DNA of 64,000 nt from Actinomadura physcomitrii. Lineage in GTDB: Bacteria > Actinomycetota > Actinomycetes > Streptosporangiales > Streptosporangiaceae. This document shows positions 25,699 to 34,209 of this stretch, one piece after another. Under the pieces are notes generated by a model. The model ran no database searches, was not told the DNA's origin, and saw nothing but the letters and a program-made list of their open reading frames with translations. The stretch lies in NCBI RefSeq assembly GCF_008923205.2, contig NZ_WBMS02000006.1, positions 164,813 to 228,812 on the forward strand. Reading direction: 5' to 3'. Numbering within the stretch: position 1 is the first letter of the stretch; each line of letters starts with the position of its first letter. A program made the position numbers and the translations under genes.

Positions 25699-26916
25699 TC
25701 AAGAACGGATTCGGCGCCGGATCGCGATCCCGGCGGCCGGCCGGGCGCGCGTCGACAGGGCATGGACCAGCGTCGCGGCGGCCGACACCGCGAGCCCGAT
25801 CGGGGCCGCCGCCGCGTGCCCGGCCAGCGTCAACGCGACGGCGAGCACCGCGCCCGGCGCCCAGATCCACGTCCGGACGGGACGCGCGGGCCGTCCCCGC
25901 CGCCGCCGCGCGGCCTCGGCGGCCATCGGCGGGACGAGCGCGGGCAGCGCGGCGGCCAGCACCGTCAGCCAGTCGAGCAGCATCCGGTCGACGCGCAGCG
26001 CGGCGAGCACCGCGCCGGGCACCGCGACCGCCAGCACGCCCCACGCCCGTGCGCCGAACCGGCCGCCGGGCGGCAGGAAGCGGCGGACGGCGAGGGCGCC
26101 GGAGTGCACGGCGGCGAACGTCGGCGCGATCACCGACGCGGCGACGAACAGGTTCGCGGCGGGCAGCCCGTCCGGCCCGGCCAGCACCGCGACGACGTCG
26201 GTGGACCCGCTGGCCGCCGCGACGCCCGCGCCGACCACCGACGCGGCCAGCGCGGGCCCGACCAGCAGCGCGACGCACGCCGCGAGGTCGCGGCGGCCGC
26301 GCAGCCCGGCGGTGAAGTCCGGCGCCCGCACGGCGAACACCGACACGTACCCGATGTAGCCGGCGAGGTCGGCGGCGAGCCCGGTGAACGGGCCGTCCCG
26401 CGCGAACGACACCGGCGACGCGGGCGGCGGCAGCCGCACCGCGACGATCCCGATCAGCGCGATGGCGGTGAGCGTGGTGGCGACCGCGATCGCGTTCCAC
26501 CGCCCGCCGCCGGCCAGCAGGACCGCGACGATCGGGACGGTCAGCAGCACCGCCCCGGCGGCGTCCGGCAGGCCGGTGAGCGCGGCGAGGGCCGCGCCGC
26601 CGAGCCCGACGTTGAACCCGAACCAGCCGGCCATCGCGGCGGCGAGCAGCGCGGTGAACGCCCGCTCGGCGGCCGGCGGCAGGTAGCGCGGCGCGAGGAC
26701 GGCCATGCCGGCGCCGTCCCCGGCGGGCGGGCGCAGGCCGAGCCGCCCCTGCGCCGCGAGCAGCGCCGTCATCACGGCGCCGCCGGCGGCGAGCACGGCG
26801 ACGGGCAGCGCGCCGCCGTGCCGCCCGCCGACCTGCGCGCCGAGGACGAGCGCGCCCGGCGCCGTCCCGATCCCGAGCCACGCCCCCGACGCCCCCCGCC
26901 AACTCCGCCCCTCCAT
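25699..26916 (-). CDS. Cytosine/purine permease-like membrane transporter (NCS1-like)
   Basis: A 405-residue integral membrane protein with about 11-12 helices and very short loops. WRGASGAWLGIGTAPGALVLG near the start, GWFGFNVGLGG and AADLAGYIGYVSVFAVRAPDF resemble the CodB/NCS1 transport fold, which moves nucleobases or hydantoins with sodium or protons. The last 60 residues hold two more helices and a basic tail. Similarity is to the pattern rather than to any named protein, so the substrate is open. The ATG at 26916 lies in the left arm of a large palindrome and has no clear ribosome-binding site; a start further in is possible. It is separate from the operator-controlled genes. Confidence 0.6.
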   Translation of the reverse strand: MEGRSWRGASGAWLGIGTAPGALVLGAQVGGRHGGALPVAVLAAGGAVMTALLAAQGRLGLRPPAGDGAGMAVLAPRYLPPAAERAFTALLAAAMAGWFGFNVGLGGAALAALTGLPDAAGAVLLTVPIVAVLLAGGGRWNAIAVATTLTAIALIGIVAVRLPPPASPVSFARDGPFTGLAADLAGYIGYVSVFAVRAPDFTAGLRGRRDLAACVALLVGPALAASVVGAGVAAASGSTDVVAVLAGPDGLPAANLFVAASVIAPTFAAVHSGALAVRRFLPPGGRFGARAWGVLAVAVPGAVLAALRVDRMLLDWLTVLAAALPALVPPMAAEAARRRRGRPARPVRTWIWAPGAVLAVALTLAGHAAAAPIGLAVSAAATLVHALSTRARPAAGIAIRRRIRS

Positions 26917-26976
26917 TGAGTTGCGGCGAGTTGTCGTTATGCGCGCCGTCACAACGACGACTCGCCGCAAGTGAAC
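26915..26976. repeat. Palindromic hairpin repeat, copy 1 of 3
   Basis: Arms at 26915-26940 and 26951-26976 (26 bases each, 21 paired positions) flank a 10-base loop GCGCGCCGTC. The right arm read in reverse begins GTTCACTTGCGGCG, close to the same arm in copies at 34205 and 63912. It starts 14 bases past the stop of the isomerase gene and probably ends that operon's transcript. Confidence 0.75.
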
Positions 26977-26989
26977 GCGGTTCGGGGGG

Positions 26990-27793
26990 TCATGCCACGT
27001 GCTGGGCGTAGCGGGACAGGGACAGGTTGAGGGCGGCTTGGCCGGGCATCGCCCACAGCTCGTCGTTGAAGATCTCGACCTCGATCGGGCCGGTGTAGCC
27101 GGTGGCGTCCACGGCCTCGCGGAACCGGCGCAGCTCGATGCGGCCGTCGCCGAGCATGCCGCGCCCCGTGAGGACGCCCTCGGGGAGCGGCGTCACCCAG
27201 TCGGCGACCTGGAACAGGGCGATCCGGCCTTCCGCGCCGGCGCGCGCGATGCCGTCCCACACGGCCGGGTCCCACCACAGGTGGTAGGTGTCGACCATGA
27301 CGCCGACCTGGGTCGGAGAGAACGGCGCGGCCAGGTCGAGGGCCTGGGCGAGGGTCGAGACGACGCACCGGTCCGAGCAGTACATCGGGTGCAGCGGTTC
27401 CAGGGCCAGCTGGACGCCGTGCTCGCCCGCGTACGGCGCGAGCTCGGCGAGCAGGTCCGCGACCCGCGACCGGGCGCCGTCGAGGTCCCGGGAGCCGTCC
27501 GGCAGGCCTCCGCTGACCAGGCAGAGGACGGGGGCGTTGAGGGCGGCGGCCTCCTCGATCGCGCGGCGGTTGTCGTCCAGGGCGTCCGGTTTGTGGAAGA
27601 AGCCGCCCCGGCACAGCGACGTGACCGCGAGGCCGTGGTCGCGGACGAGCTCGGCCGTGCGGGGCAGGCCGTACTCGGCGACGGGCTCGCGCCACAGGCC
27701 GACGCCCGCGACCCCCGCCGCCGCGCAGCCGGCGAGCAGGTCGGGGACCGGCCAGTGCCGGGTCGTCCACTGGTTGAGGCTGAACCTGGTCAT
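26990..27793 (-). CDS. Sugar phosphate isomerase/epimerase (TIM barrel, AP endonuclease family 2 fold)
   Basis: A 267-residue TIM-barrel protein beginning MTRFSLNQWTTRHWPVPDLL. Metal-binding positions fit the family: E in ALEPLHPMY, D and H in MVDTYHLWWD, and E in PIEVEIFNDELW. Related enzymes isomerise sugars or act in keto-sugar and inositol breakdown. It is the last gene of a coupled run: its ATG overlaps the stop of the DUF993 gene by 4 bases (ATGA). The substrate is unknown; context suggests an oxidised sugar. Confidence 0.85.
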   Translation of the reverse strand: MTRFSLNQWTTRHWPVPDLLAGCAAAGVAGVGLWREPVAEYGLPRTAELVRDHGLAVTSLCRGGFFHKPDALDDNRRAIEEAAALNAPVLCLVSGGLPDGSRDLDGARSRVADLLAELAPYAGEHGVQLALEPLHPMYCSDRCVVSTLAQALDLAAPFSPTQVGVMVDTYHLWWDPAVWDGIARAGAEGRIALFQVADWVTPLPEGVLTGRGMLGDGRIELRRFREAVDATGYTGPIEVEIFNDELWAMPGQAALNLSLSRYAQHVA

Positions 27794-28920
27794 AGGGCTC
27801 CTTGGACGGTCAGCCAGGCGCGCATCCGGGTCGCGGCGAGGTCCGGGTCGGGCAGCAGCCCGGCCGCGTCCGCGAGCCGGAACAGCCGGGACAGGTGCGG
27901 GACGGACCGCGCCGACTCCAGCCCGCCGACCATCCGGAAGTGCCGCTGGTGCCCGGCCAGCCAGGCGAGGAAGACGACGCCGGTCTTGTAGTAGTACGTG
28001 GGGGCCTCGAAGAGGTGCCGGGCGAGCGGCAGGGTCGGCGCGAAGATCTCGTCGTAGGCGTCCGAGCCCTGGTCGAGGGCGTGCAGCGCGGCGGCGGCCG
28101 CGGGCGCGATCGCGTCGAAGATCCCGAGCAGTGCGTCGCTGTGCCCCTCGGCATCGCCCTTGATCAGCTCCGGGTAGTTGAAGTCGTCGCCGGTGTACAG
28201 GCGGACGCCGGCCGGCAGGCGCCGCCGGAACGCGATCTCCCGGCCGGCGTCCAGCAGCGAGATCTTCACGCCGTCGACCGAAGCGGCGTGCTCGCCGATC
28301 AGCGCCAGCAGCGCGTCGGCGGCGGCGTCCAGGTCGGACGAGCCCCAGTAGCCCTCCAGCGCCGGGTCGAACATCGGGCCGAGCCAGTGCAGGACGGCCG
28401 GGCTGCGCAGCTGCGGCAGCAGCCGCCCGTACACCGCCGCGTAGTCCTCCGGCCCGCGTGCCGCGGCGGCGAGGTGGCGGCTCGCCATCAGCACCGGGAC
28501 GGCCCCGGCGTCCTCGATGACGCCGAGCTGCTCCTCGTAGGCGGCGGTGATCCGCTCCAGCGTGGCCGGGCCGGGCGGGAGCTGGTCGGTGCCCGCGCCG
28601 CAGACGATCCGGCCGCCCGCTGAAAGCGCTTCCTCGCTGCTGCGCACGATGAGCTCGCGGGTCGTCGGCCAGTCCAGCCCCATCCCGCGCTGCGCCGTGT
28701 CCATCGCCTCCGCGACGCCCAGCCCGTACGACCACAGGTGGCGGCGGAACGCCAGCGTCGCGTCCCAGTCCAGCGAGTCGCCGAACGGGTCGGCGACCAC
28801 ATGGGCGGCGGCATAGGCGACCCGCGACGACGCCGGCCCCGGCGGCGGGGGATAGGCGCGCGGCTCGCCCATCGTGTGCGGGACGAGCGTCCCGTCCGGC
28901 TCCGGCAGGTCGATCTTCAT
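27790..28920 (-). CDS. DUF993 family protein (dihydrodipicolinate synthase-like aldolase fold)
   Basis: A 376-residue protein usually annotated as a dihydrodipicolinate synthase family member. ERITAAYEEQLGVIEDAGAVPVLMASRHLA, PAVLHWLGPMFDPAL, SVDGVKISLLDAGREIAFR (with a lysine where class I aldolases form a Schiff base) and RLYTGDDFNYPELIKGD follow a DapA-like barrel. The reaction is not known; retro-aldol cleavage of a sugar acid is a reasonable guess. It overlaps both neighbours by 4 bases. A near-copy of the LacI operator sits inside it at 28622-28633. Confidence 0.85.
   Translation of the reverse strand: MKIDLPEPDGTLVPHTMGEPRAYPPPPGPASSRVAYAAAHVVADPFGDSLDWDATLAFRRHLWSYGLGVAEAMDTAQRGMGLDWPTTRELIVRSSEEALSAGGRIVCGAGTDQLPPGPATLERITAAYEEQLGVIEDAGAVPVLMASRHLAAAARGPEDYAAVYGRLLPQLRSPAVLHWLGPMFDPALEGYWGSSDLDAAADALLALIGEHAASVDGVKISLLDAGREIAFRRRLPAGVRLYTGDDFNYPELIKGDAEGHSDALLGIFDAIAPAAAAALHALDQGSDAYDEIFAPTLPLARHLFEAPTYYYKTGVVFLAWLAGHQRHFRMVGGLESARSVPHLSRLFRLADAAGLLPDPDLAATRMRAWLTVQGAL
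28622..28633. promoter_or_regulatory. Possible intragenic LacI-family operator
   Basis: GAAAGCGCTTCC matches the GAAAGCGCTTTC palindrome at 11 of 12 positions, inside the DUF993 coding region. It forces the codons GAA, CTT and TCA (minus strand), all rare in this genome, which suggests the site is held by selection. No second half-site is seen 13 bp away. Confidence 0.4.
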
Positions 28921-30065
28921 CGCCGCAGCTCCGGCACCTCGAGGCGGCGGCCCTCGCGCCACGCCTGAAGCCCCAGCTCCGCGAGCTGCACCCCGCGCGC
29001 CCCCGCGTAGAAGTCCCACTCGAACGGCGCGTCCTCGGCGACGTGCCGCAGGAACATCTCCCACTGCGTCTTGAAGCCGTTGTCGAACACGGTGTTGTCC
29101 GGGATCTCCTGCCACTGCGAGCGGAAGTCCTCCGTCGCAGGCAGGTCCGGGTTCCACACCGGCTTCGGCGTCATCGACCGGTGCTGGACGCGGCAGCGCC
29201 GCAGGCCCGCGACCGCCGACCCCTCCGTCCCGTCGACCTGGAACTCCACCAGCTCGTCGCGGAACACCCGGGTCGTCCACGACGAGTTGATCTGCGCGAC
29301 GATCCCGCCGTCCAGCTCGAAGATCCCGTACGCGGCGTCGTCGGCGGTCGCCTCGTACGGCTTGCCGTCCTCGTCCACCCGCTGCGGGACGTGCGTCGCG
29401 CCGAGCGCCTGCACCGACCTGACCTGCGCGATCGCGTCGAGCACGTACCGCCAGTGGCAGAACATGTCGAGGATGATCCCGCCGCCGTCCTCGGCCCGGT
29501 AGTTCCAGGACGGCCGCTGCGCCTCCTGCCAGTCGCCCTCGAACACCCAGTAGCCGAACTCGCCGCGCACCGACAGGATCCGGCCGAAGAAGCCGCCGTC
29601 GATCAGCCGCCGCAGCTTCAGCAGCCCCGGCAGGAACAGCTTGTCCTGCACCACGCCGTGCTTGATGCCCGCCTCGTCGGCGAGCCCGGCGAGCGCGAGC
29701 GCGCCCGCCAGGTCGTCGGCGAGCGGCTTCTCGGTGTAGACGTGCTTGCCGGCCGCGACCGCCGCGCGGATCGCCTCGACGCGGGCGCTCGTCACCTGCG
29801 CGTCGAAGTAGATCTCGGTGTCCGGACGGGCCAGCGCCTCGTCCAGGTCGGTCGTCCAGGCGTCCAGCCCGTGCCGCGCGGCGAGGTCGCGCAGCTTCGC
29901 CTCCGACCGGCCGACCAGCACCGGCTCCGGCCACAGGTCGGTGCCGTCCGCCAGCCGCAGCCCGCCCTGCTCGCGGATCGCGAGGATCGAGCGCAGGAGG
30001 TGCTGCCGGTATCCCATCCGGCCGGTCACGCCGTTCATGACGATCCCGATGGACTTGCGTGCCAT
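28917..30065 (-). CDS. Gfo/Idh/MocA family NAD(P)-dependent oxidoreductase
   Basis: A 382-residue dehydrogenase with an N-terminal Rossmann fold (IGIVMNGVTGRMGYRQHLL), the conserved GKHVYTEKPLADDL with the EKP motif at about 120, and the C-terminal sheet domain (EDGGGIILDMFCHWRYVLDAI, where the D-x3-H pair sits). The family oxidises hydroxyl groups of sugars, inositols and glycosides; some members (for example the DgpA type) oxidise the C3 hydroxyl of glycosides. ATG 30065 follows GGAAGGAACGGG. It overlaps the DUF993 start by 4 bases and is 33 bases after the ABC ATPase gene, so it probably belongs to the importer operon. Confidence 0.88.
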   Translation of the reverse strand: MARKSIGIVMNGVTGRMGYRQHLLRSILAIREQGGLRLADGTDLWPEPVLVGRSEAKLRDLAARHGLDAWTTDLDEALARPDTEIYFDAQVTSARVEAIRAAVAAGKHVYTEKPLADDLAGALALAGLADEAGIKHGVVQDKLFLPGLLKLRRLIDGGFFGRILSVRGEFGYWVFEGDWQEAQRPSWNYRAEDGGGIILDMFCHWRYVLDAIAQVRSVQALGATHVPQRVDEDGKPYEATADDAAYGIFELDGGIVAQINSSWTTRVFRDELVEFQVDGTEGSAVAGLRRCRVQHRSMTPKPVWNPDLPATEDFRSQWQEIPDNTVFDNGFKTQWEMFLRHVAEDAPFEWDFYAGARGVQLAELGLQAWREGRRLEVPELRR

Positions 30066-30098
30066 CCCGTTCCTTCCCAGCCTTGTGTAGAGGCGTGC

Positions 30099-30926
30099 CT
30101 AGTCGAGCGCCGCGCCGGCGCCCAGGAGCTTGCGGATGCGGCCGGTGACGCGGGCGAACTCCGGCTGCGCCATGGTCTGCGCGTAGTCCCGCTCCGCGGG
30201 CAGGTCCACGTCGATGACCTCGGCGACCGTGCCGGGCCTGTCGGTCATCACCACGACCCGGTTCGCCAGGTACGCGGCCTCGGCGACCGAGTGCGTGACG
30301 AGCAGGACCGTCGTGCCGGTCTCCCGCCAGATCCGGTTCATCTCGATGTTGAGCTGCTCGCGGGTGAGCGCGTCGAGCGCGCCGAACGGCTCGTCCATCA
30401 GCAGGACGGGCGGCTCGTGCAGCAGCGCCCGGCACAGCGCGACCCGCTGCTGCATGCCGCCGGACAGCTCGTGCGGCAGCGCGTCCTCGAAACCGGTCAG
30501 CCCGGTCATCTCCATCAGCTCGGCGGTGCGCCGCCGCGCCTGCTCCGCGGGCATCTTGCGCATCTCCGCTTGGAGCAGGATGTTCTTGCGGGCGCTGCGC
30601 CACTCCAGCAGCGCGGCTCGCTGGAACACGTAGCCGATGTCGGCGCGCGGCCCCGCGACCTGCTCGCCGCGCAGCCGGACGCTCCCGGTGGACGGCTTGA
30701 GCAGCCCCGCGACGAGCTTCAGCAGGGTCGACTTCCCGCAGCCGGACGGCCCGACGATCGCGACGAACTCCCCCATCGGGACGTCCAGCGACACCTCGCG
30801 CAGCGCGGTGACGTCGCGCTTCTTGCTGCGGAACCGGACGGCCACCTCGTCGATGCGCACGGCGGACGACTGCTCCGCCGCGGCCTTGCCCGGTTCGCTC
30901 ATGGTCTTCATCGCCCGTCCGCTCAT
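30099..30926 (-). CDS. ABC transporter ATP-binding protein (SsuB/TauB/ThiZ type)
   Basis: A 275-residue ATPase. Walker A GPSGCGKST, Q-loop FQRAALLEW, signature LSGGMQQR, Walker B LLMDEPFGALD and the H-loop VTHSVAEA are all intact. The family energises import of sulfonates, nitrate, thiamine precursors or hydantoins. The ATG 30926 overlaps the stop of the binding-protein gene by 4 bases (ATGA). An internal ATG at MKTMSEP is less likely. Confidence 0.92.
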   Translation of the reverse strand: MSGRAMKTMSEPGKAAAEQSSAVRIDEVAVRFRSKKRDVTALREVSLDVPMGEFVAIVGPSGCGKSTLLKLVAGLLKPSTGSVRLRGEQVAGPRADIGYVFQRAALLEWRSARKNILLQAEMRKMPAEQARRRTAELMEMTGLTGFEDALPHELSGGMQQRVALCRALLHEPPVLLMDEPFGALDALTREQLNIEMNRIWRETGTTVLLVTHSVAEAAYLANRVVVMTDRPGTVAEVIDVDLPAERDYAQTMAQPEFARVTGRIRKLLGAGAALD

Positions 30927-31945
30927 CCCTGCGCCGCCAGCTGCGGCGACCAGTACGTCGACGGCGCCTCGGCCTTGCCGATGACCCCGGTCTGCTGGAA
31001 CAGCGCGATCGTCTGCTTCCAGTCGTCCTCGCTGTTGACGCCCGGCGCCTTGCCCTGCGTCGCCTGCGTGTGCAGCAGCGTCAGCGTGGTCTTGAACTGC
31101 TCGGTGACGACCTTCGCCGGCGGCAGCTGCTCGGACGCGCCGGCCATGCTGGCGACCGCGCCGGCCGGGTCGGCCTCGGCGGCCGTCCACGCCTCGCTGG
31201 TGGCGGCGACCATGTCCTTGACCAGGTCCTTGTCGCTCTTCAGCTTCCGCTCGCCGACCAGCAGGCCGTTGGAGAAGAAGTTGACGCCGAAGTCGGAGTA
31301 GCGCAGGTACGACACCGGCTTGCCGGACTTGTCGGCGACCGTCGGACCCTGGTCGTTGGCGAACCCGACGAGCCCGTCGGCCTTGCCGGAGATGACCGCG
31401 GCGATCTTCCCGGCGGGGTCGGTGTTCTGCAGCGGGACGTCGCTCTCCGACAGCCCGTTCTTCTTCAGGAACACCGGGAACGTGCGCGACAGCGCGTCGC
31501 CCGCGGTGATCGCGATCTTCTTGCCCTTCAGGTCGGCGGGGGCCTTGAGGTTCTTGGCGCTGAAGGCCTGCACCGACGCGGGCGTGGTCTGCAGGAACAC
31601 CCCGATGCTCTTGATCGGCATGCCCTTGTCGACGGCGGCGAGCAGCGCCGGGGTGTCGGCCCAGCCGAAGTCGGTCTGCCCGGCGCCGGTCGCCTGGACG
31701 GTCTTCTGCGAGCCCTGGCCCGCCTTGATCTCCAGGTCGATGCCGTGCTTTTCGTAGATGCCCTTCTTCTTGCCGTAGTAGAAGGGCGCGTGCTCGCCGT
31801 AGGGGTACCAGTTCAGCGTGAGGGTGACCTTCGTGAGCTTCTTGCCGGAGGCACTGGTGGTCTCGCCGGAGTCGCCGCCGCAGGCGGTGGCGGCCAGGGC
31901 CAGGGCCGGGGCAAGGACGGAGACGGCGAGGATGCGGAGTTTCAT
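30923..31945 (-). CDS. ABC transporter substrate-binding lipoprotein (NMT1/THI5-like)
   Basis: A 340-residue lipoprotein with a lipobox ATAC at about 22. The mature part begins VTLTLNWYPYGEHAPFYYGKKKGIYEKHG, the characteristic start of NMT1/THI5-type binding proteins, followed by TDFGWADTPALLAAV and LKGKKIAITAGDALS. Proteins of this kind bind thiamine pyrimidine, aromatic or sulfonate ligands rather than ordinary sugars, which sits oddly with the sugar enzymes downstream. It is the second gene of a permease, binding protein, ATPase order. Confidence 0.88.
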   Translation of the reverse strand: MKLRILAVSVLAPALALAATACGGDSGETTSASGKKLTKVTLTLNWYPYGEHAPFYYGKKKGIYEKHGIDLEIKAGQGSQKTVQATGAGQTDFGWADTPALLAAVDKGMPIKSIGVFLQTTPASVQAFSAKNLKAPADLKGKKIAITAGDALSRTFPVFLKKNGLSESDVPLQNTDPAGKIAAVISGKADGLVGFANDQGPTVADKSGKPVSYLRYSDFGVNFFSNGLLVGERKLKSDKDLVKDMVAATSEAWTAAEADPAGAVASMAGASEQLPPAKVVTEQFKTTLTLLHTQATQGKAPGVNSEDDWKQTIALFQQTGVIGKAEAPSTYWSPQLAAQG

Positions 31946-32033
31946 GGGAGGTCCTCCATGGGTGGGGTGAACTCCCGGCCGGCCGGCCGGTTCGTGGAGG
32001 CGGGTTCGGAAGGGCCCGTCCGGACGGGCCGGG

Positions 32034-32960
32034 TCAGTAGGTGGTGGTGACGGCCTCGCCGCGGCGGCTGGCGTGCCAGGGGAGCAGCAGCTTCTCGGCG
32101 ATCTCGACGGCGACGAACAGCACGACGCCGATGGCGGACATCACCAGCAGCCCGGCGAACAGCATCGGGGTGTCGATGTTGCCGTTGGCCTGCAGGATCA
32201 CGTAGCCGAGCCCCTCGTTCGCGCCGACGAACTCGCCGACGACGGCGCCGGTGACGGCGAGCGTCACGGCGACCTTCAGGCCGGAGAACAGGTGCGGCAG
32301 CGAGGCGGGGAGCCGGATCTTGGTGAAGGTGGCGAACGCGCTCGCGCCCATCGTGGACGACAGCTGCAGCATCTCCGGGTCGACCGCCTTCAGCCCGGCG
32401 ACCATCGAGATCACCACCGGGAAGAACGCGATCAGCACCGCAACGACGATCTTGGGGCCGATGCCGAAGCCGAGCCAGACCACGAACAGCGGGGCGATCG
32501 CGATCTTGGGGATGACCTGCGCGAACAGCAGGATCGGGTAGAGGGTGCGCTCGACCGTGCTGGAGTAGACCATGATCACTGCGGCGGCGACGCCGATGAC
32601 GACCGCGAGCGCGAAGCCGATCAGGGTCTCGTAGGTGGTCACCCATGTGTGGTGCCAGATGTAGCCCCACTTGTCGCCCATCAGCTTCAGCGTCGTCCAG
32701 GGCGAGGGCACCAGGTACGCCTCGACCAGCTTGAACGCGGTGATCGCCCACCAGGCGGCGAAGCACGCCACCAGCAGCGCGACCGGCCGCCAGGCCGACT
32801 CCAGCGCGGTCGCGATCCGCTCGCCCGCGCCGGGCCGGTCGCGTTCCACGACCCCCGGGGCGTCCGCCGGCGGCTTGGCGCCCGCCGCGCCCCGCCCGTG
32901 CGGGGGGCGGTTCGCCGAGCGCGGGGGGTCGTCCCCCCGCGAGAGGTGCTGACTCACCAT
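32034..32960 (-). CDS. ABC transporter permease (SsuC/TauC/ThiX type)
   Basis: A 308-residue inner-membrane permease with a 65-residue disordered cytosolic N-terminus, then six helices (ALLVACFAAWWAITAF, LIGFALAVVIGVAAAVIMV, LLFAQVIPKIAIAPLFVVWLGFG, VVAVLIAFFPVVISMVAGL, VTLAVTGAVVGEFVG, FAGLLVMSAIGVVLFVAV). The EAA-loop for ATPase contact is seen in LQLSSTMGASAFATFTKIRLPASLP. ATG 32960 follows GGAGGAACC. It is first in the importer operon; two LacI-type operators lie 22-47 bases upstream. Confidence 0.9.
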   Translation of the reverse strand: MVSQHLSRGDDPPRSANRPPHGRGAAGAKPPADAPGVVERDRPGAGERIATALESAWRPVALLVACFAAWWAITAFKLVEAYLVPSPWTTLKLMGDKWGYIWHHTWVTTYETLIGFALAVVIGVAAAVIMVYSSTVERTLYPILLFAQVIPKIAIAPLFVVWLGFGIGPKIVVAVLIAFFPVVISMVAGLKAVDPEMLQLSSTMGASAFATFTKIRLPASLPHLFSGLKVAVTLAVTGAVVGEFVGANEGLGYVILQANGNIDTPMLFAGLLVMSAIGVVLFVAVEIAEKLLLPWHASRRGEAVTTTY

Positions 32961-32982
32961 GGTTCCTCCGGGACCGTGCCGA

Positions 32983-33007
32983 GAAAGCGCGTTCAGAAAG
33001 CGCTTTC
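32983..33007. promoter_or_regulatory. Paired LacI-family operators between the ABC permease and the repressor gene
   Basis: GAAAGCGCGTTC at 32983-32994 (one mismatch) and the perfect palindrome GAAAGCGCTTTC at 32996-33007 have centres 13 bp apart. They lie 22 bases from the permease start and 144 from the repressor start, well placed to repress the importer operon and perhaps the repressor gene itself. Confidence 0.8.
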
Positions 33008-33150
33008 TGAGGTACCGTAGGAACCTGCGCCGGGCGCGGTCAAGAGGGTCTTTCCGAACGGGCCCGCCGCGCGGCGGCCGGCGAGGCCGCGCGGGACCGC
33101 CGCGGTCCCCGCCCGGGCGGCGCGGGGGACGCCCCCCACGAGGAGGACGC

Positions 33151-34209
33151 ATGACCGAGGCGGCGGAGGAGCCGCGCACCGCTGACCGGGCCTACGTGAC
33201 GCTGCAGGACGTCGCCCGGCAGGCCGAGGTGTCGCTGGCCACGGCCTCCCGCGTGCTCAACGGGACGTCGCAGGTCAGGGCCGATCTGCGGGAGCGGGTG
33301 CTGGCCGCCGCCGCCGAGCTCAGCTACACCCCGAACGCGCACGCCCAGGCGCTCGCCAGCTCCTCCAGCAAGTCCGTCGGGGTGATCTGCCACGATGTCA
33401 GCGACCCCTACTTCGCCGCCGTCGCCCGCGGCGTGATGCGCACCGCCGCCGAGCACGGGATGCTCGTCATGCTCGCCAGCACGTTCCGCGACCCGTCCCG
33501 CGAGATCGAGTACGTGGCGATGCTGCGCGCGCAGCGGGCCCGCGCGATCCTGCTGATCGGCTCCGGCTTCGAGGACCGCGACTGGGAGCGCTCGATGGCC
33601 GGCGAGCTGGACCCCTACCAGCGCACCGGCGGGCGCGTCGCGGTGCTCAGCCGGCACCGCAGCCTCAAGGTCGACGCCGTCCTGCCGCAGAACCGGGAGG
33701 GCGCCGGGGCGCTCGCCCGCGCGCTGCTCGACCTCGGCCACCGCGACTTCGGCGTGCTCAGCGGGCCGCGCGCGCTCACCACCGTCTCCGACCGGCTCGG
33801 CGGCTTCATCGAGGCGCTCGCGGAGGCCGGGGTGCGGGTGCCCGAGGAGCACATCGTCGAGGAGTCCTTCACGCGCGACGGCGGGTACCGCGCGGCGACC
33901 GAACTGCTGCGCCGCGACCCCCGTCCGACCTGCGTGTTCGCGGTGACGGACGTGATGGCGATCGGCGCTCTCGCCGCGCTGCGCGACCACGGCGTCGCGG
34001 TGCCGGGCGAGATCTCCCTCGCCGGCTTCGACGACATCCCGATCGTGCGCGACCTCGCGCCGCCGCTCACCACCGTCGCGCTGCCGCTGGAGGCGATGGG
34101 CGAGCACGTCATGGGCCTCGCGCTGCGCGAGCCGCCCGCCCGCCGCAGCCGCATCGAGCGCGTGGCCGGCCACGTCATCCTCCGCGACAGCACCGCCGCC
34201 CCCCGTTGA
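33151..34209 (+). CDS. LacI-family transcriptional repressor
   Basis: A 352-residue regulator. The N-terminal helix-turn-helix is VTLQDVARQAEVSLATASRVLNGTSQVRADLRERV with the hinge YTPNAHAQALAS; the rest is a periplasmic-binding-like effector domain (VGVICHDVSDPYFAAVARGV, LGHRDFGVLSG, CVFAVTDVMAIGALAAL, LAGFDDIPIVRDLAPPLTTVALP). It is expected to bind sugar-like effectors and leave the GAAAGCGCTTTC operators at 25645 and 32983. ATG 33151 follows AGGAGG. Its stop codon lies in the left arm of the second palindromic repeat. Confidence 0.93.
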   Translation: MTEAAEEPRTADRAYVTLQDVARQAEVSLATASRVLNGTSQVRADLRERVLAAAAELSYTPNAHAQALASSSSKSVGVICHDVSDPYFAAVARGVMRTAAEHGMLVMLASTFRDPSREIEYVAMLRAQRARAILLIGSGFEDRDWERSMAGELDPYQRTGGRVAVLSRHRSLKVDAVLPQNREGAGALARALLDLGHRDFGVLSGPRALTTVSDRLGGFIEALAEAGVRVPEEHIVEESFTRDGGYRAATELLRRDPRPTCVFAVTDVMAIGALAALRDHGVAVPGEISLAGFDDIPIVRDLAPPLTTVALPLEAMGEHVMGLALREPPARRSRIERVAGHVILRDSTAAPR

